Shown here: positions 29,058-37,210 of the stretch, piece after piece
Layout of the letters: each line of letters opens with the position of its first letter
How positions within the stretch are numbered: the stretch's first letter is position 1
Assembly: GCF_003053745.1 (NCBI RefSeq)
Contig: NZ_QAYE01000003.1
Location: 248,001-312,000, forward strand
Reading direction: 5' to 3'
DNA: 64,000 bases
Source of the DNA: Sphingomonas faeni
GTDB taxonomy: Bacteria > Pseudomonadota > Alphaproteobacteria > Sphingomonadales > Sphingomonadaceae
The notes under the pieces: model-generated
What the model saw: only the letters and a program-made list of their open reading frames with translations
What the model was told of the DNA's origin: nothing
Databases searched by the model: none
Made by a program: the position numbers and the translations under genes

Positions 29058-29672
29058 CTATTTGGTCGGCCACACCGACATGGCGGTCTCGACGAGCTGG
29101 TTCAGCTCGGCGCAGGTCGCACCCGATCCGCTCTGGATCGTCAGACCCTGCATGATCGCGAACAGATACCGCATCAGCGCGTCCGACTCGAGACCCTCGG
29201 GGAATTCGCCCGCGGCCTTGGCTTCGTCGAACCTGCGGATCAAGGCGGCCTGGGACGACGCACGACGCTTCGCCACCTCGGCCTTGATCGGCTCGGCTTC
29301 CGGGCTGCAGGCAACGCTGCTGATGACGCTCAGGCAGCCCTTGGGATCGCACGTGCTGGATTGCATCTGGAGTGCGCCGCGCAACAGGTTTTCCGCTACG
29401 GCACGCGCGGTCGGCGCATCCAGCGCATACGTCATATACGCCAGCTTCTCGCGCTCGTAGAGGTCGAGCGCCTTGTGGAACAGCGCCTCCTTGTTGCCGA
29501 ACGCGGCGTACAGGCTGGGCTTGGTGATCTTCATCTCGGCGGTCAGTTCCGCCATCGATGCACCCTCGTACCCGTTGCGCCAGAACACGCGCAGCGCACC
29601 CGCCAACGCATCGTCGAGATCGAACTCGCGGGGGCGGCCCTTGGGGGCGGTGAGCGTGCAAAGCCTATTCAT
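29058..29672 (-). CDS. TetR/AcrR-family repressor of the RND operon
   Basis: 204 residues. The N-terminal helix-turn-helix reads GRPREFDLDDALAGALRVFW, then MAELTAEMKITKPSLYAAFG, the standard TetR DNA-binding unit. The ligand-binding part holds CDPKGCLSVISSVACS, a cysteine-rich stretch that could be redox sensitive but is also common in this group. The gene lies directly upstream of the RND operon on the same strand. Its only suitable start, ATG 29672, lies inside an operator dyad, and the promoter implies a nearly leaderless mRNA. Confidence 0.93.
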   Translation of the reverse strand: MNRLCTLTAPKGRPREFDLDDALAGALRVFWRNGYEGASMAELTAEMKITKPSLYAAFGNKEALFHKALDLYEREKLAYMTYALDAPTARAVAENLLRGALQMQSSTCDPKGCLSVISSVACSPEAEPIKAEVAKRRASSQAALIRRFDEAKAAGEFPEGLESDALMRYLFAIMQGLTIQSGSGATCAELNQLVETAMSVWPTK

Positions 29673-29709
29673 ACCGTTCGGTATATAGTGAGAGCGCGCA
29701 AAAGGTCCA
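29671..29709 (-). promoter_or_regulatory. tetR promoter with overlapping operator and start codon
   Basis: TGGACC (29709-29704), 16-base spacer, TATATA (29687-29682), and the dyad ATACCGTTCGGTAT (29671-29684). The geometry of -10 to operator is the same as at the RND promoter. The predicted transcript start is only about 3 bases before the ATG at 29672. Confidence 0.7.
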
Positions 29710-29736
29710 GTGACTGGAATATGTTGCCGGGGACGC

Positions 29737-31038
29737 TCATCGACCGACCGCGGTGTAGGCGAACCCGGCCTGTTCGACGTCGGCGCGCTGATAGACGTTG
29801 CGCAGGTCGACCATCACCGGCCCGGCCATCACGCGCTTCAACCGCGCAAGATCGAGCGCGCGATAGGCATCCCATTCGGTCACGATCACGACCGCGTCGG
29901 CACCCTCGGCCGCGTCATAGGCGTCGGTGCAGTAGACGAGGTCGGGCATCATCGCCTTGGCGGGCGCCATGCCCTCGGGGTCGTGCGTGCGGACCGTTAC
30001 GCCGGCGTCGGCGAGTGCGGTCGCGATCGCGAGACTCGGGGCGTCGCGCATGTCGTCGGTGTTGGGCTTGAACGTGAGACCGAGCAGCGCGACGGTCTTG
30101 CCGCGGGGGTTGTCACCGAGTGCGTGCAGGACTTTGCGGCCCATCGCGCGCTTGCGGCTGTCATTCACCTTCACGACGGCTTCGACGATGTGGACCGGCG
30201 TGTCGTAATCCTCGGCGGTCTTGAGCAGCGCCAGCGTGTCCTTGGGGAAGCACGAGCCGCCATAGCCCGGCCCGGCGTGGAGGAATTTCTTGCCGATCCG
30301 ATTGTCGAGCCCGATCCCGCGCGACACGTCCTGCACGTCCGCGCCGACCGCTTCGCACAGGTCGGCGATCTCGTTGATGAAGGTGATCTTGGTCGCGAGG
30401 AACGCGTTCGCCGCGTATTTGATCAGCTCGGACGTGCGGCGACCGACGAACAGGATCGGTGATTCGTTGAGGTAGAGCGGACGATAGACGTCGCGCATGA
30501 CGTGCTTGGCGCGCTCGTCCTCGGTGCCGATGACGATGCGGTCGGGGCGCTTGAAGTCGCCGATCGCGGCACCTTCGCGGAGGAATTCGGGGTTGGAGAC
30601 GACCGCCACGTCGACGTCCGCCCGCTTCTCGCGGAAGATCGCCTCGACTCGGTCGCCGGTGCCGACGGGGACGGTTGACTTGGTCACGACCACGGTCGGG
30701 CCGGTGACCGCTGCGGCGATCTCCTCGGTCGCGGCGAACACGTAGCTGAGGTCGGCATGGCCATCGCCGCGCCGCGACGGCGTGCCGACCGCGATGAAGA
30801 TCGCATCGGCGCCTGTGACCGCGCTGGCGAGATCGGTGGTGAAGGTCAGCCGGCCCGCGGCGACGTTCGACGCGACGAGTTGGTCGAGGCCGGGTTCGAA
30901 GATCGGCATGCGACCGGCGAGCAACGCGTCGATCTTCGACTGGTCCTTGTCGACGCAGATCACGTCATGGCCGAAATCCGAAAAGCAGGCGCCGGACACC
31001 AGGCCGACATAGCCAGAACCGATCATCGTGATGCGCAT
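29737..31038 (-). CDS. ugd: UDP-glucose 6-dehydrogenase
   Basis: 433 residues, cytoplasmic. It oxidises UDP-glucose to UDP-glucuronate with NAD, supplying sugar for exopolysaccharide or glycolipid. N-terminal Rossmann motif MIGSGYVGLVSGACFSDFGH; VGTPSRRGDGHADLSYV; the catalytic cysteine in GPGYGGSCFPKDTLAL; C-terminal GLTFKPNTDDMRDAPS. The length is typical for the UDPGDH family. In sphingomonads the product feeds glucuronate-containing glycosphingolipids and sphingans, but no such partner gene is nearby. It stands alone between tetR and the divergent phasin gene. Confidence 0.96.
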   Translation of the reverse strand: MRITMIGSGYVGLVSGACFSDFGHDVICVDKDQSKIDALLAGRMPIFEPGLDQLVASNVAAGRLTFTTDLASAVTGADAIFIAVGTPSRRGDGHADLSYVFAATEEIAAAVTGPTVVVTKSTVPVGTGDRVEAIFREKRADVDVAVVSNPEFLREGAAIGDFKRPDRIVIGTEDERAKHVMRDVYRPLYLNESPILFVGRRTSELIKYAANAFLATKITFINEIADLCEAVGADVQDVSRGIGLDNRIGKKFLHAGPGYGGSCFPKDTLALLKTAEDYDTPVHIVEAVVKVNDSRKRAMGRKVLHALGDNPRGKTVALLGLTFKPNTDDMRDAPSLAIATALADAGVTVRTHDPEGMAPAKAMMPDLVYCTDAYDAAEGADAVVIVTEWDAYRALDLARLKRVMAGPVMVDLRNVYQRADVEQAGFAYTAVGR

Positions 31039-31169
31039 GGACGTTCCTCGTAAAAGCCGCGCGACCTATCGTGAGTAATGCGCGCGGGTGCAAGCTGGCG
31101 GGCGCAACCAAAGCGGAGCATACCGGTTGAAACCTCGACCAAATGGCAGCGCAAAACAGGAGAGAAACG

Positions 31170-31616
31170 ATGGCTGACGACTTCAAGCAGGCAGTCGATG
31201 ATGGCGCGGACGCGAGCAAGGCGGCAACCGACCGCGCGGCGGATGCGGCGAAGGGCGCGGCCGACACGATGCGCGAGAATGCCGGGAAGGCGCGCGATGC
31301 GTTCTCCGAGAAGGTGGTCGATCCGGCGCGGCGCGCAGGCGAGGCGATGAAGGAGTCAGGCGGCAAGATCGCCGAGGGCGGCGCGACGATCGGCAAGGCG
31401 ATGATCGACCAGGCCGAGCAGAACGCCCGCGAGGCATTCGCGGCGATGCGCGAGGCGGCGAGCGCCAGCGACCTGACCCAGGTGATGAAGATCCAGGGCG
31501 ATTACCTGCGTGAGCAGAGCCAGCGCAGCATGAGCCAGGCGCGCGAGATCGGCGAGCTGATCATGAAGTTCGGCAAGGATGCGGTGGCGCCATTTCGTGG
31601 CGACGGGCCGAAGTAA
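31170..31616 (+). CDS. Phasin-family protein
   Basis: 148 residues, entirely helical and amphipathic. The first half is Ala/Asp/Lys-rich with a repeat-like KAATDRAADAAKGAAD pattern. The second half carries the phasin core: AREAFAAMREAASASDLTQV, then KIQGDYLREQSQRSMSQARE and a terminal ELIMKFGKDA. Phasins coat polyhydroxyalkanoate granules. AGGAGA lies 6 bases before ATG 31170. No PHA synthase is in the window. Confidence 0.85.
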   Translation: MADDFKQAVDDGADASKAATDRAADAAKGAADTMRENAGKARDAFSEKVVDPARRAGEAMKESGGKIAEGGATIGKAMIDQAEQNAREAFAAMREAASASDLTQVMKIQGDYLREQSQRSMSQAREIGELIMKFGKDAVAPFRGDGPK

Positions 31617-31637
31617 GCGGGGTGGTGCAACCGGGGT

Positions 31638-31674
31638 GGAGCGGCGTACGGACGAGCAAGAACGCCGCCGCTCC
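31638..31674. terminator. Possible hairpin between convergent phasin and pit genes
   Basis: Inverted repeat GGAGCGGCG (31638-31646) and CGCCGCTCC (31666-31674) with a 19-base loop. There is no T-run, so it is a weak terminator candidate for either direction. Confidence 0.35.
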
Positions 31675-31721
31675 GTCGATATGACGGAGACGGCGGCGGC
31701 CAGCCTTGATGATTTCGAGGC

Positions 31722-32720
31722 TTAGACGAACAGTCCGACGAGCAGATACGTCCCTGCGCCGATCAGCCCAGCCGCTGGCAGGGTGAGCGTCCACGCGACG
31801 ACGATGTTGCTGGCGACGTTCCAGCGGACCGCGGAAAGGCGCCGGGCTGCGCCGACGCCGACGATCGAGCCGGTGATGGTGTGTGTCGACGACACCGGGA
31901 TGCCCCAAAAGGTCGCTGCGAACAGCGTGATCGCGCCGCCGGTCTCCGCACAGAACCCTTGTGCCGGGGTAAGACGGGTGATCTTCGAGCCCATCGTGTG
32001 GACGATCCGCCAGCCACCCGACAGCGTGCCGAGCGCCATCGCCGCCTGGCAGGACAGCACGACCCAGAGCGGCACGTGGAATTCGCCGCCGAGCAGGCCC
32101 TGCGAATAGAGCAGCACAGCGATGATCCCCATCGTCTTCTGCGCATCGTTGCCGCCGTGGCCGAGCGAGTAGAGCGCGGCCGAGATCAGCTGGAGCTTGC
32201 GGAAGCGCTTGTCGACGCCGAGCGGGGTTAGCTTGAGGCTGGTCCACGCGACGATCAGGACGAGCACGAGCGCGAGCATCAGGCCGATCGCGGGCGAGGC
32301 GAAGATCGCGAGGACGGTCTTGATGACGCCGCTCCAGACGATCGCGCCGAAGCCGATCTTGGCGATGCCGGCGCCCAGCAGCCCGCCGATCAGCGCGTGG
32401 CTGCTGCTCGACGGGATGCCGAGCACCCAGGTGATGACGTTCCACGCGATCGCGCCCATCAACGCGGCGAAGATCACCTGTGCGTCGATGACGTGCGCTT
32501 GGACGATACCCGTGCCGACGGTCTGCGCGACGTGGAGGCCGAACACCGCGAAGGCGATGAAGTTGAAGAACGCGGCCCAGAGCACGGCGTATTGGGGTTT
32601 CAGCACGCGCGTGGAGACGACGGTGGCGATCGAGTTCGCCGCGTCGTGGAGGCCGTTCAGGAAGTCGAACAGCAGCGCGATGCCGATCAGGCCGATGAGG
32701 AGGGGGAGGGAGAGGATCAT
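31722..32720 (-). CDS. pit: PiT-family inorganic phosphate transporter
   Basis: 332-residue inner-membrane transporter with about 10 helices. The paired PiT signatures are both present: DFLNGLHDAANSIATVVSTR in the first half and SLGHGGNDAQKTMGIIAVLL in the second, with the matching PVSSTHTITGSIVGVG. It moves phosphate by symport with cations. The DUF47 gene lies upstream on the same strand, which is the usual DUF47-PiT pairing. A repeat lies between them. Confidence 0.95.
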   Translation of the reverse strand: MILSLPLLIGLIGIALLFDFLNGLHDAANSIATVVSTRVLKPQYAVLWAAFFNFIAFAVFGLHVAQTVGTGIVQAHVIDAQVIFAALMGAIAWNVITWVLGIPSSSSHALIGGLLGAGIAKIGFGAIVWSGVIKTVLAIFASPAIGLMLALVLVLIVAWTSLKLTPLGVDKRFRKLQLISAALYSLGHGGNDAQKTMGIIAVLLYSQGLLGGEFHVPLWVVLSCQAAMALGTLSGGWRIVHTMGSKITRLTPAQGFCAETGGAITLFAATFWGIPVSSTHTITGSIVGVGAARRLSAVRWNVASNIVVAWTLTLPAAGLIGAGTYLLVGLFV

Positions 32721-32757
32721 GCGCGGCCGCCTTCACCCGAACACAGACCCGACCCAG

Positions 32758-32844
32758 CCTGTTCTCCCGCGAAGGCGGGAGCCCAGGATACCAATAGGCG
32801 TCGTGGGTGGGATTCCTGGGCCCCCGCGTTCGCGAGGGAACAGG
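32758..32844. repeat. Paired-hairpin repeat, degenerate type A
   Basis: CCTGTTCTCCCGC with GCGGGAG (32758-32781), and a worn second hairpin near 32822-32837 followed by GAACAGG. Inner CCCAGGA and TCCTGGG are complementary across a ~25-base spacer. It occupies the gap between the DUF47 and pit genes. Confidence 0.75.
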
Positions 32845-32882
32845 AAGGGCGTGCGCGATCCGCTACACGCCCGCGAAACACA

Positions 32883-33530
32883 TCAAGCATGGTCGATGAC
32901 CAGCCCCTGGATCTCGTTCGCGACGTCCTCGAAGCGGTCGACGATCTTTTCCAGGCTGCTGTAGATCTCGCGGTTGATGATGAACGTCATCGGGTCCGCA
33001 CTGATCTTCGACGCCTGGAACAGCGCGCGCAGACCCGTGTCGTGGATGTCGTCGGCATGCCCCTCGATCTGGATCAGCCGGGCGGTAAGGTCGTGCAGCC
33101 GCCCCGCGTTGGTGCCGAGCGAGCGGAGCAGCGGGATCGCTTCGGCTGTAATCCGTGCGGCCTCGACGATGATGCCGGCCATGTCGCGCATCTGCGGCGA
33201 GAATTCGGTGACCTCGTACAGCGCGATCGCGTTGGCGGTACCGTTCATCTGGTCGATCGCGTCGTCCATCACGCCGATCAAATCCGTGATCGCGCTGCGG
33301 TCGAACGGCGTCACGAACACGCGGCGGACGTCCTGGAGAACCTCGCGCGTGATATCGTCTGCCTCGTGTTCGCGCTTGACGATCTCGGCGATCTGACCCT
33401 CGATCGAGCCTTCGCCGTGGAGCAGCCGTGCGAGTGCATCGGCACCGGCGACCAGGGTCGCGGCATGCGCGTCGAACAGTTCGAAGAACCGCCCCTGCTT
33501 CGGCATCAGCGACTGGAACCAGCCCAGCAT
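32883..33530 (-). CDS. DUF47/PhoU-like phosphate transport regulator
   Basis: 215 residues from ATG 33530, all helical. DUF47 motifs: MLGWFQSLMPKQGRFFELFD, IVKREHEADDITREVL, and SLEKIVDRFEDVANEIQGLV at the C-terminus, with the acidic E-x3-D metal-binding clusters of PhoU-like folds. AAGGAG sits 7 bases before the ATG, so it has its own strong start. There is no stop codon between it and the Nudix reading frame upstream, so a longer fused product is possible. It precedes pit and probably regulates or assists it. Confidence 0.9.
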   Translation of the reverse strand: MLGWFQSLMPKQGRFFELFDAHAATLVAGADALARLLHGEGSIEGQIAEIVKREHEADDITREVLQDVRRVFVTPFDRSAITDLIGVMDDAIDQMNGTANAIALYEVTEFSPQMRDMAGIIVEAARITAEAIPLLRSLGTNAGRLHDLTARLIQIEGHADDIHDTGLRALFQASKISADPMTFIINREIYSSLEKIVDRFEDVANEIQGLVIDHA

Positions 33531-34001
33531 CGGAATTCTCCTTTTCGCACTCGTGCGTACGACGGGTAAGATACGTTGCGCGAGCGACGCCGGGATCGGC
33601 GGCTCACGGAAAGCAGCGATCAGCGCCTTCAGGCCGGGCTCATTGACAGCCTCCGCCGCGCGATCAAGCGTAAACCAGCGTGTGTCGCGTTGATGACGCT
33701 CGGGCCAGTCCTCCACCTGCTCGACGAATGCGAGCGGAAACACGGTGACGATCATGTCGCGGTAACGGCCGGTGCGGCGGCGTTTGCGGTACGCGAACTG
33801 ACCGACCGGAGACGGGCAGGGGATACCGCGGATGCCGGCTTCTTCGTACGCCTCCTGCGCGGCGGCCTCGTGGCTGGCGAGGCCCACGATCGGATTGCCC
33901 TTGGGGATCACCCAGCGCCCGGTGTCGCGCGAGGTGATCAGCATCACGCGAGCGTGGCCGGCTTCGTCGATCACATAGGGAAGTGCGCCGATCTGCTCGA
34001 T
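33531..34001 (-). CDS. Nudix hydrolase domain, in frame with DUF47
   Basis: The Nudix box is complete: GNPIVGLASHEAAAQEAYEE then AGIRG, matching Gx5Ex7REUxEEU except that the conserved R is Q. The lead LITSRDTGRWVIPKG is typical of short Nudix proteins. The family start (EQIGALPY) is preceded by ATC at 34001-33999, 8 bases after GAGGA. No ATG, GTG or TTG lies between the upstream TAA and GTG 33974, which would trim the first strand. The frame continues without a stop into the DUF47 start. The product is either a 363-372-aa fusion or a Nudix gene that lost both normal ends. Confidence 0.7.
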
Positions 34002-34171
34002 GGTTCGGGTCCTCGCACCCGCAGAATCGCGGGGAAAGTCGGGAGCTTATACCCGGTTTTTACGCAAGGATAGCGGCACAGCGGAGAGTTTTCGGACCGT
34101 CGCCGCGGGTCCATTTCTGTCCCATTGCCGGACGCCGCTACCTTAACCACCTTTGTCACTGGTCGAATTGG

Positions 34172-34186
34172 TAAACGCGACGTTAA
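34172..34186. promoter_or_regulatory. CtrA-like box
   Basis: TAAA-CGCGACG-TTAA, one mismatch from the CtrA consensus TTAA-N7-TTAA, about 10 bases upstream of the small membrane gene at 34197. TTAACCAC at 34143-34150 adds a half-site. Tentative. Confidence 0.3.
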
Positions 34187-34196
34187 CGTTTGCATC

Positions 34197-34361
34197 ATGA
34201 CCAGACGCCTAGTCCTCACCAACGAAGCCGCCCGCCACCCGCTGCGCCGTTCGCTGCCGCCGCCGGTGATCGCGAGCGCAAGAAACGACGATCAGGACGT
34301 GAAGCTGTTCCTGTTGAGCTTCGCCGCGTTCTTCACGTGCTTCTACAGCTTCATTTTCTGA
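34197..34361 (+). CDS. Small single-pass membrane protein (54 aa)
   Basis: Begins MTRRLVLTNEAARHPLRRSL, a basic N-terminus, and ends with one hydrophobic helix (VKLFLLSFAAFFTCFYSFIF), so the N-terminus is likely cytoplasmic. It is the only open frame of note between the Nudix and LplT-like genes. No clear Shine-Dalgarno. A CtrA-like site lies just upstream. Function unknown. Confidence 0.5.
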   Translation: MTRRLVLTNEAARHPLRRSLPPPVIASARNDDQDVKLFLLSFAAFFTCFYSFIF

Positions 34362-34401
34362 GAGAGCCGGGCGTAATCCTCCCCTTGGCGGGGAAGGATA
34401 C

Positions 34402-35727
34402 TCAACCTCGAAGCGTCGGCAAACACCCGATCGCGTCGTCGTCGCAGGCCCGGTGCAGCTTCTGCGCGAGCCATGCCGAGACGAGGCACATCGCCGCGAC
34501 GAGGAACAGCATGTCCTCGGGCGTCACGCCCATCGCGGTGATGCCGATGACGAGGATCGAGCCGATCGTCATCGCGCCCGAATTGACGACGTTGTTTGCC
34601 GCCACGGTGCGCGCGGTCTGGTCCTTCTCGACGGTCGTCGTCAGGAACGCATAGAGCGGCACGACGAACATCCCGCCGGTGATCGCGATCGCCAGTAGCG
34701 TCGCCAGCACGGGGATCGCACCTGGCTGATGGATAAATCCGGCCCAATCGTAATAATGTCCCGGAGCCGCGGGCGTCCAGTTACGTGCCAGGAACGAGAA
34801 CAGCACGACGAACCCGCCCATCGCGATCACCGACGCGGGCGAGAACTTCGCGGAAATCCGCCCACGCAGCATCGAGTTGATCACCACGGAGCCGATCGCG
34901 ACCCCGACCGAGAACACTGCGATCACGAAGCTCGCGACTCGCTCGTCGGCGGTCAGCACGTTCTTGACCAGCGGAGGGAAGACGATGATCAGCACCGCGC
35001 CGATCGTCCAGAAGAAGCTGATAGCGACGATCGCGAGGAACAGGCGGGGGATATGCAGCGTCGCGCTGATCAACCGCCACGAGGCGGTGAACGGATTGTA
35101 GTCGAGCTTCAACGGCGGGCCTTCTCGCGGTGCCGGCGGCACTTGGCGGCCGGAGAACCAGCCGATCACCGCAACTACCAGCACGCTGGCGGCGGCGCCC
35201 TCGATCGGGATCCAGCCTGCCGTCACCGTGCCGAGCAGGATCGCGAGATACGTCCCGGCCTCGACCAGCCCAGTGCCACCGAGCACGTCGCACGGTTTCA
35301 AATGCTGCGGCAGGATCGCGTATTTGATCGGCCCGAAAAACGTCGAGTGCACGCCGAGGCACAGCACGGCGCCGAGCATAAGCCCGATCCCCAGCGACGG
35401 ATGCCCGGCACGCGCGACCATCAGGCCGGTCGCGCCGAGCAGCATGATGCCGATCTCGACCGTCTTCACGATCCGGATGATCCGCGCCTTGTCGTGGCTG
35501 TCCGCCAATTGCCCGGCGAGCGCGGACAGCAGGAAGAACGGCAGGATGCCGAGTCCCGTCGCCAGCGCGTTGAAATTGGCCTCCATCTTCGGATCGTTGA
35601 AGACGGCATAGGTCGCGAACAGGACCATCGAGGTCTTGAACAGGTTATCGTTGAACGCGCCGAGAAACTGCGTGGTGAACAGGGGCAGGAAGCGACGTTG
35701 CTTCAGCAACCCGAGGGCATTGAGCAT
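34402..35727 (-). CDS. MFS transporter, LplT-like (lysophospholipid transport)
   Basis: 441 residues, about 12 helices. The N-terminal FLPLFTTQFLGAFNDNLFKT is the hallmark of the LplT/Aas-linked MFS group, which flips lysophospholipids across the inner membrane. ALAGQLADSHDKARIIRIVK is the loop 2-3 motif. The acyltransferase usually fused or adjacent is not present here. It is divergent from pgsA, a phospholipid synthesis gene, which fits a membrane-lipid role. Confidence 0.85.
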   Translation of the reverse strand: MLNALGLLKQRRFLPLFTTQFLGAFNDNLFKTSMVLFATYAVFNDPKMEANFNALATGLGILPFFLLSALAGQLADSHDKARIIRIVKTVEIGIMLLGATGLMVARAGHPSLGIGLMLGAVLCLGVHSTFFGPIKYAILPQHLKPCDVLGGTGLVEAGTYLAILLGTVTAGWIPIEGAAASVLVVAVIGWFSGRQVPPAPREGPPLKLDYNPFTASWRLISATLHIPRLFLAIVAISFFWTIGAVLIIVFPPLVKNVLTADERVASFVIAVFSVGVAIGSVVINSMLRGRISAKFSPASVIAMGGFVVLFSFLARNWTPAAPGHYYDWAGFIHQPGAIPVLATLLAIAITGGMFVVPLYAFLTTTVEKDQTARTVAANNVVNSGAMTIGSILVIGITAMGVTPEDMLFLVAAMCLVSAWLAQKLHRACDDDAIGCLPTLRG

Positions 35728-35840
35728 GACGGGAAATAGCCCTGATCGTTGCGGTAATGTGTCGAACCTTAGCCGAGCGTCATCCGCACGCCAACGTTAA
35801 ACCGGTTTCGCCCCGCGACCGACCGGTATAGGGGTGGTGG

Positions 35841-36392
35841 GTGCTGAGCTTGCCTAACCTCCTGACATTGTCGCGGATCGTCGCGGTGCCCCTGCTGGTC
35901 TGGTTCCTGTGGTGGCCCGACTGGGAGGCGGGGTACGGCATCGCCTTCGTGCTGTACTGCCTGATGGGCATCACCGATTATTTCGATGGGTATCTCGCGC
36001 GGTCGAGCGGTGCGGTATCGCGGTTGGGCATCTTCCTCGATCCGATCGCCGACAAGATCATGGTCGCCGCAGTGATCCTGATCCTCGTCGGCACGCGGGA
36101 TATCGCCGGCATCCATGTTATCGCCGCGCTGGTGATCCTGTTGCGCGAGATCGCGGTGTCGGGCCTGCGCGAGTTCCTGGCGCAAGTTCAGGTTTCGGTG
36201 CCGGTATCGCAGCTCGCCAAGTGGAAGACGACGCTGCAGCTCGTGTCGCTCGGCGGAATCATCCTCGGCGGTTCGGTACCCGAGATGATCTGGGTCCACA
36301 CCGTCGGCATCGTCGCGCTATGGGGTGCGGCCGTCCTCACGTTGCTGACCGGATGGGATTACCTCCGCGTCGGCCTGAAGCACATGGACTGA
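35841..36392 (+). CDS. pgsA: CDP-diacylglycerol-glycerol-3-phosphate phosphatidyltransferase
   Basis: 183-residue integral membrane enzyme that makes phosphatidylglycerol phosphate. The CDP-alcohol phosphatidyltransferase motif is complete: DYFDGYLAR, then GIFLDPIADK (DGx2ARx8Gx3Dx3D). MLSLPNLLTLSRIVAVPLLV is the usual N-terminus. GTG 35841 is the start. It leads a three-gene unit with moaD and moaE, an arrangement also common in other alphaproteobacteria. Confidence 0.95.
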   Translation: MLSLPNLLTLSRIVAVPLLVWFLWWPDWEAGYGIAFVLYCLMGITDYFDGYLARSSGAVSRLGIFLDPIADKIMVAAVILILVGTRDIAGIHVIAALVILLREIAVSGLREFLAQVQVSVPVSQLAKWKTTLQLVSLGGIILGGSVPEMIWVHTVGIVALWGAAVLTLLTGWDYLRVGLKHMD

Positions 36393-36394
36393 AC

Positions 36395-36652
36395 ATGACG
36401 GTACGAATGGTGTATTTCGCCTGGGTGCGCGAACGTATCGGCACGGGCGAAGAGTCGGTCGAGCCCCCTGCAAACGTCCTGACGGTAGCGGATCTGGTCG
36501 ACTGGCTGGCCGAGACGAGCCCGGCACATGCGGGGGCTTTCGAGAACCGATCGCGGTTGCGCGCGGCGATCGATCAGGACTTCGTGCCGCTCGATACGCC
36601 GATCGGCCGCGCGCAGGAGATCGCTATCTTCCCACCGGTGACCGGCGGATGA
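36395..36652 (+). CDS. moaD: MoaD, molybdopterin synthase small subunit
   Basis: 85-residue ubiquitin-fold sulfur carrier ending in the required GG (IFPPVTGG), which becomes thiocarboxylated and supplies sulfur for molybdopterin. YFAWVRERIG near the start is typical MoaD. The start lies 2 bases after the pgsA stop, and the stop overlaps the moaE ATG. Confidence 0.95.
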   Translation: MTVRMVYFAWVRERIGTGEESVEPPANVLTVADLVDWLAETSPAHAGAFENRSRLRAAIDQDFVPLDTPIGRAQEIAIFPPVTGG

Positions 36653-37098
36653 TCCATATCTCGGTCCAGCAATTGCCGATCGATATCGCGGCCGAGATGA
36701 CGCGCGCCGAGGCGGCAGAAGCGGGCGCGGTGGCGACGTTCACCGGGCTGGTGCGCGCTGACGACGGCGTGGGGACGCTCGAACTCGAACATTATCCCGG
36801 TGCGACCGAGGCGGCGTTGCTCAAGGTTGCGGAGGGTGCGATCGAGCGCTGGTCGCTGAGTGCGGCGATCATCGTGCACCGCGTCGGACCGATGCATCCG
36901 GGAGAGCGGATCGTATTCGTTGCGGCGACGGCGGCGCACCGTGGCGCGGCACTGGAGGCCTGCGCGTATCTGATCGACCGGCTGAAAACCGATGCGCCGT
37001 TCTGGAAGCGCGAAACGCGCGGTGTCGAAGCCAGCTGGGTCGAAGCACGTGATGGCGACCACGCGGCCGCGGCACGCTGGGATATCTCGAAGGGCTAA
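36649..37098 (+). CDS. moaE: MoaE, molybdopterin synthase large subunit
   Basis: 149 residues. MoaE motifs: ATFTGLVRADDGVGTLELEH, HRVGPMHPGERIVFVAATAA, and the catalytic lysine region LKTDAPFWKRE near the C-terminus. With MoaD it converts cyclic pyranopterin monophosphate to molybdopterin in the cytoplasm. It overlaps moaD by ATGA. No other moa gene is in the window. Confidence 0.95.
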   Translation: MIHISVQQLPIDIAAEMTRAEAAEAGAVATFTGLVRADDGVGTLELEHYPGATEAALLKVAEGAIERWSLSAAIIVHRVGPMHPGERIVFVAATAAHRGAALEACAYLIDRLKTDAPFWKRETRGVEASWVEARDGDHAAAARWDISKG

Positions 37099-37108
37099 CC
37101 CAAAGAAT

Positions 37109-37163
37109 GTTCTCCCGCGAAGGCGGGAGCCCAGACTGGATCCCCGCCTTCGCGGGGAAACAA
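37109..37163. repeat. Paired-hairpin repeat, type A
   Basis: Hairpins CTCCCGC/GCGGGAG (37112-37129) and CCCCGC/GCGGGG (37142-37157) with a CCCAGACTGGA spacer. It sits between convergent moaE and the fasciclin gene. Nearly the same as 18092-18138. Confidence 0.88.
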
Positions 37164-37210
37164 AGTAGTGCGGGCCGCGCTCCCGGATGGGATCGCGGCC
37201 CGTAGTCGCA

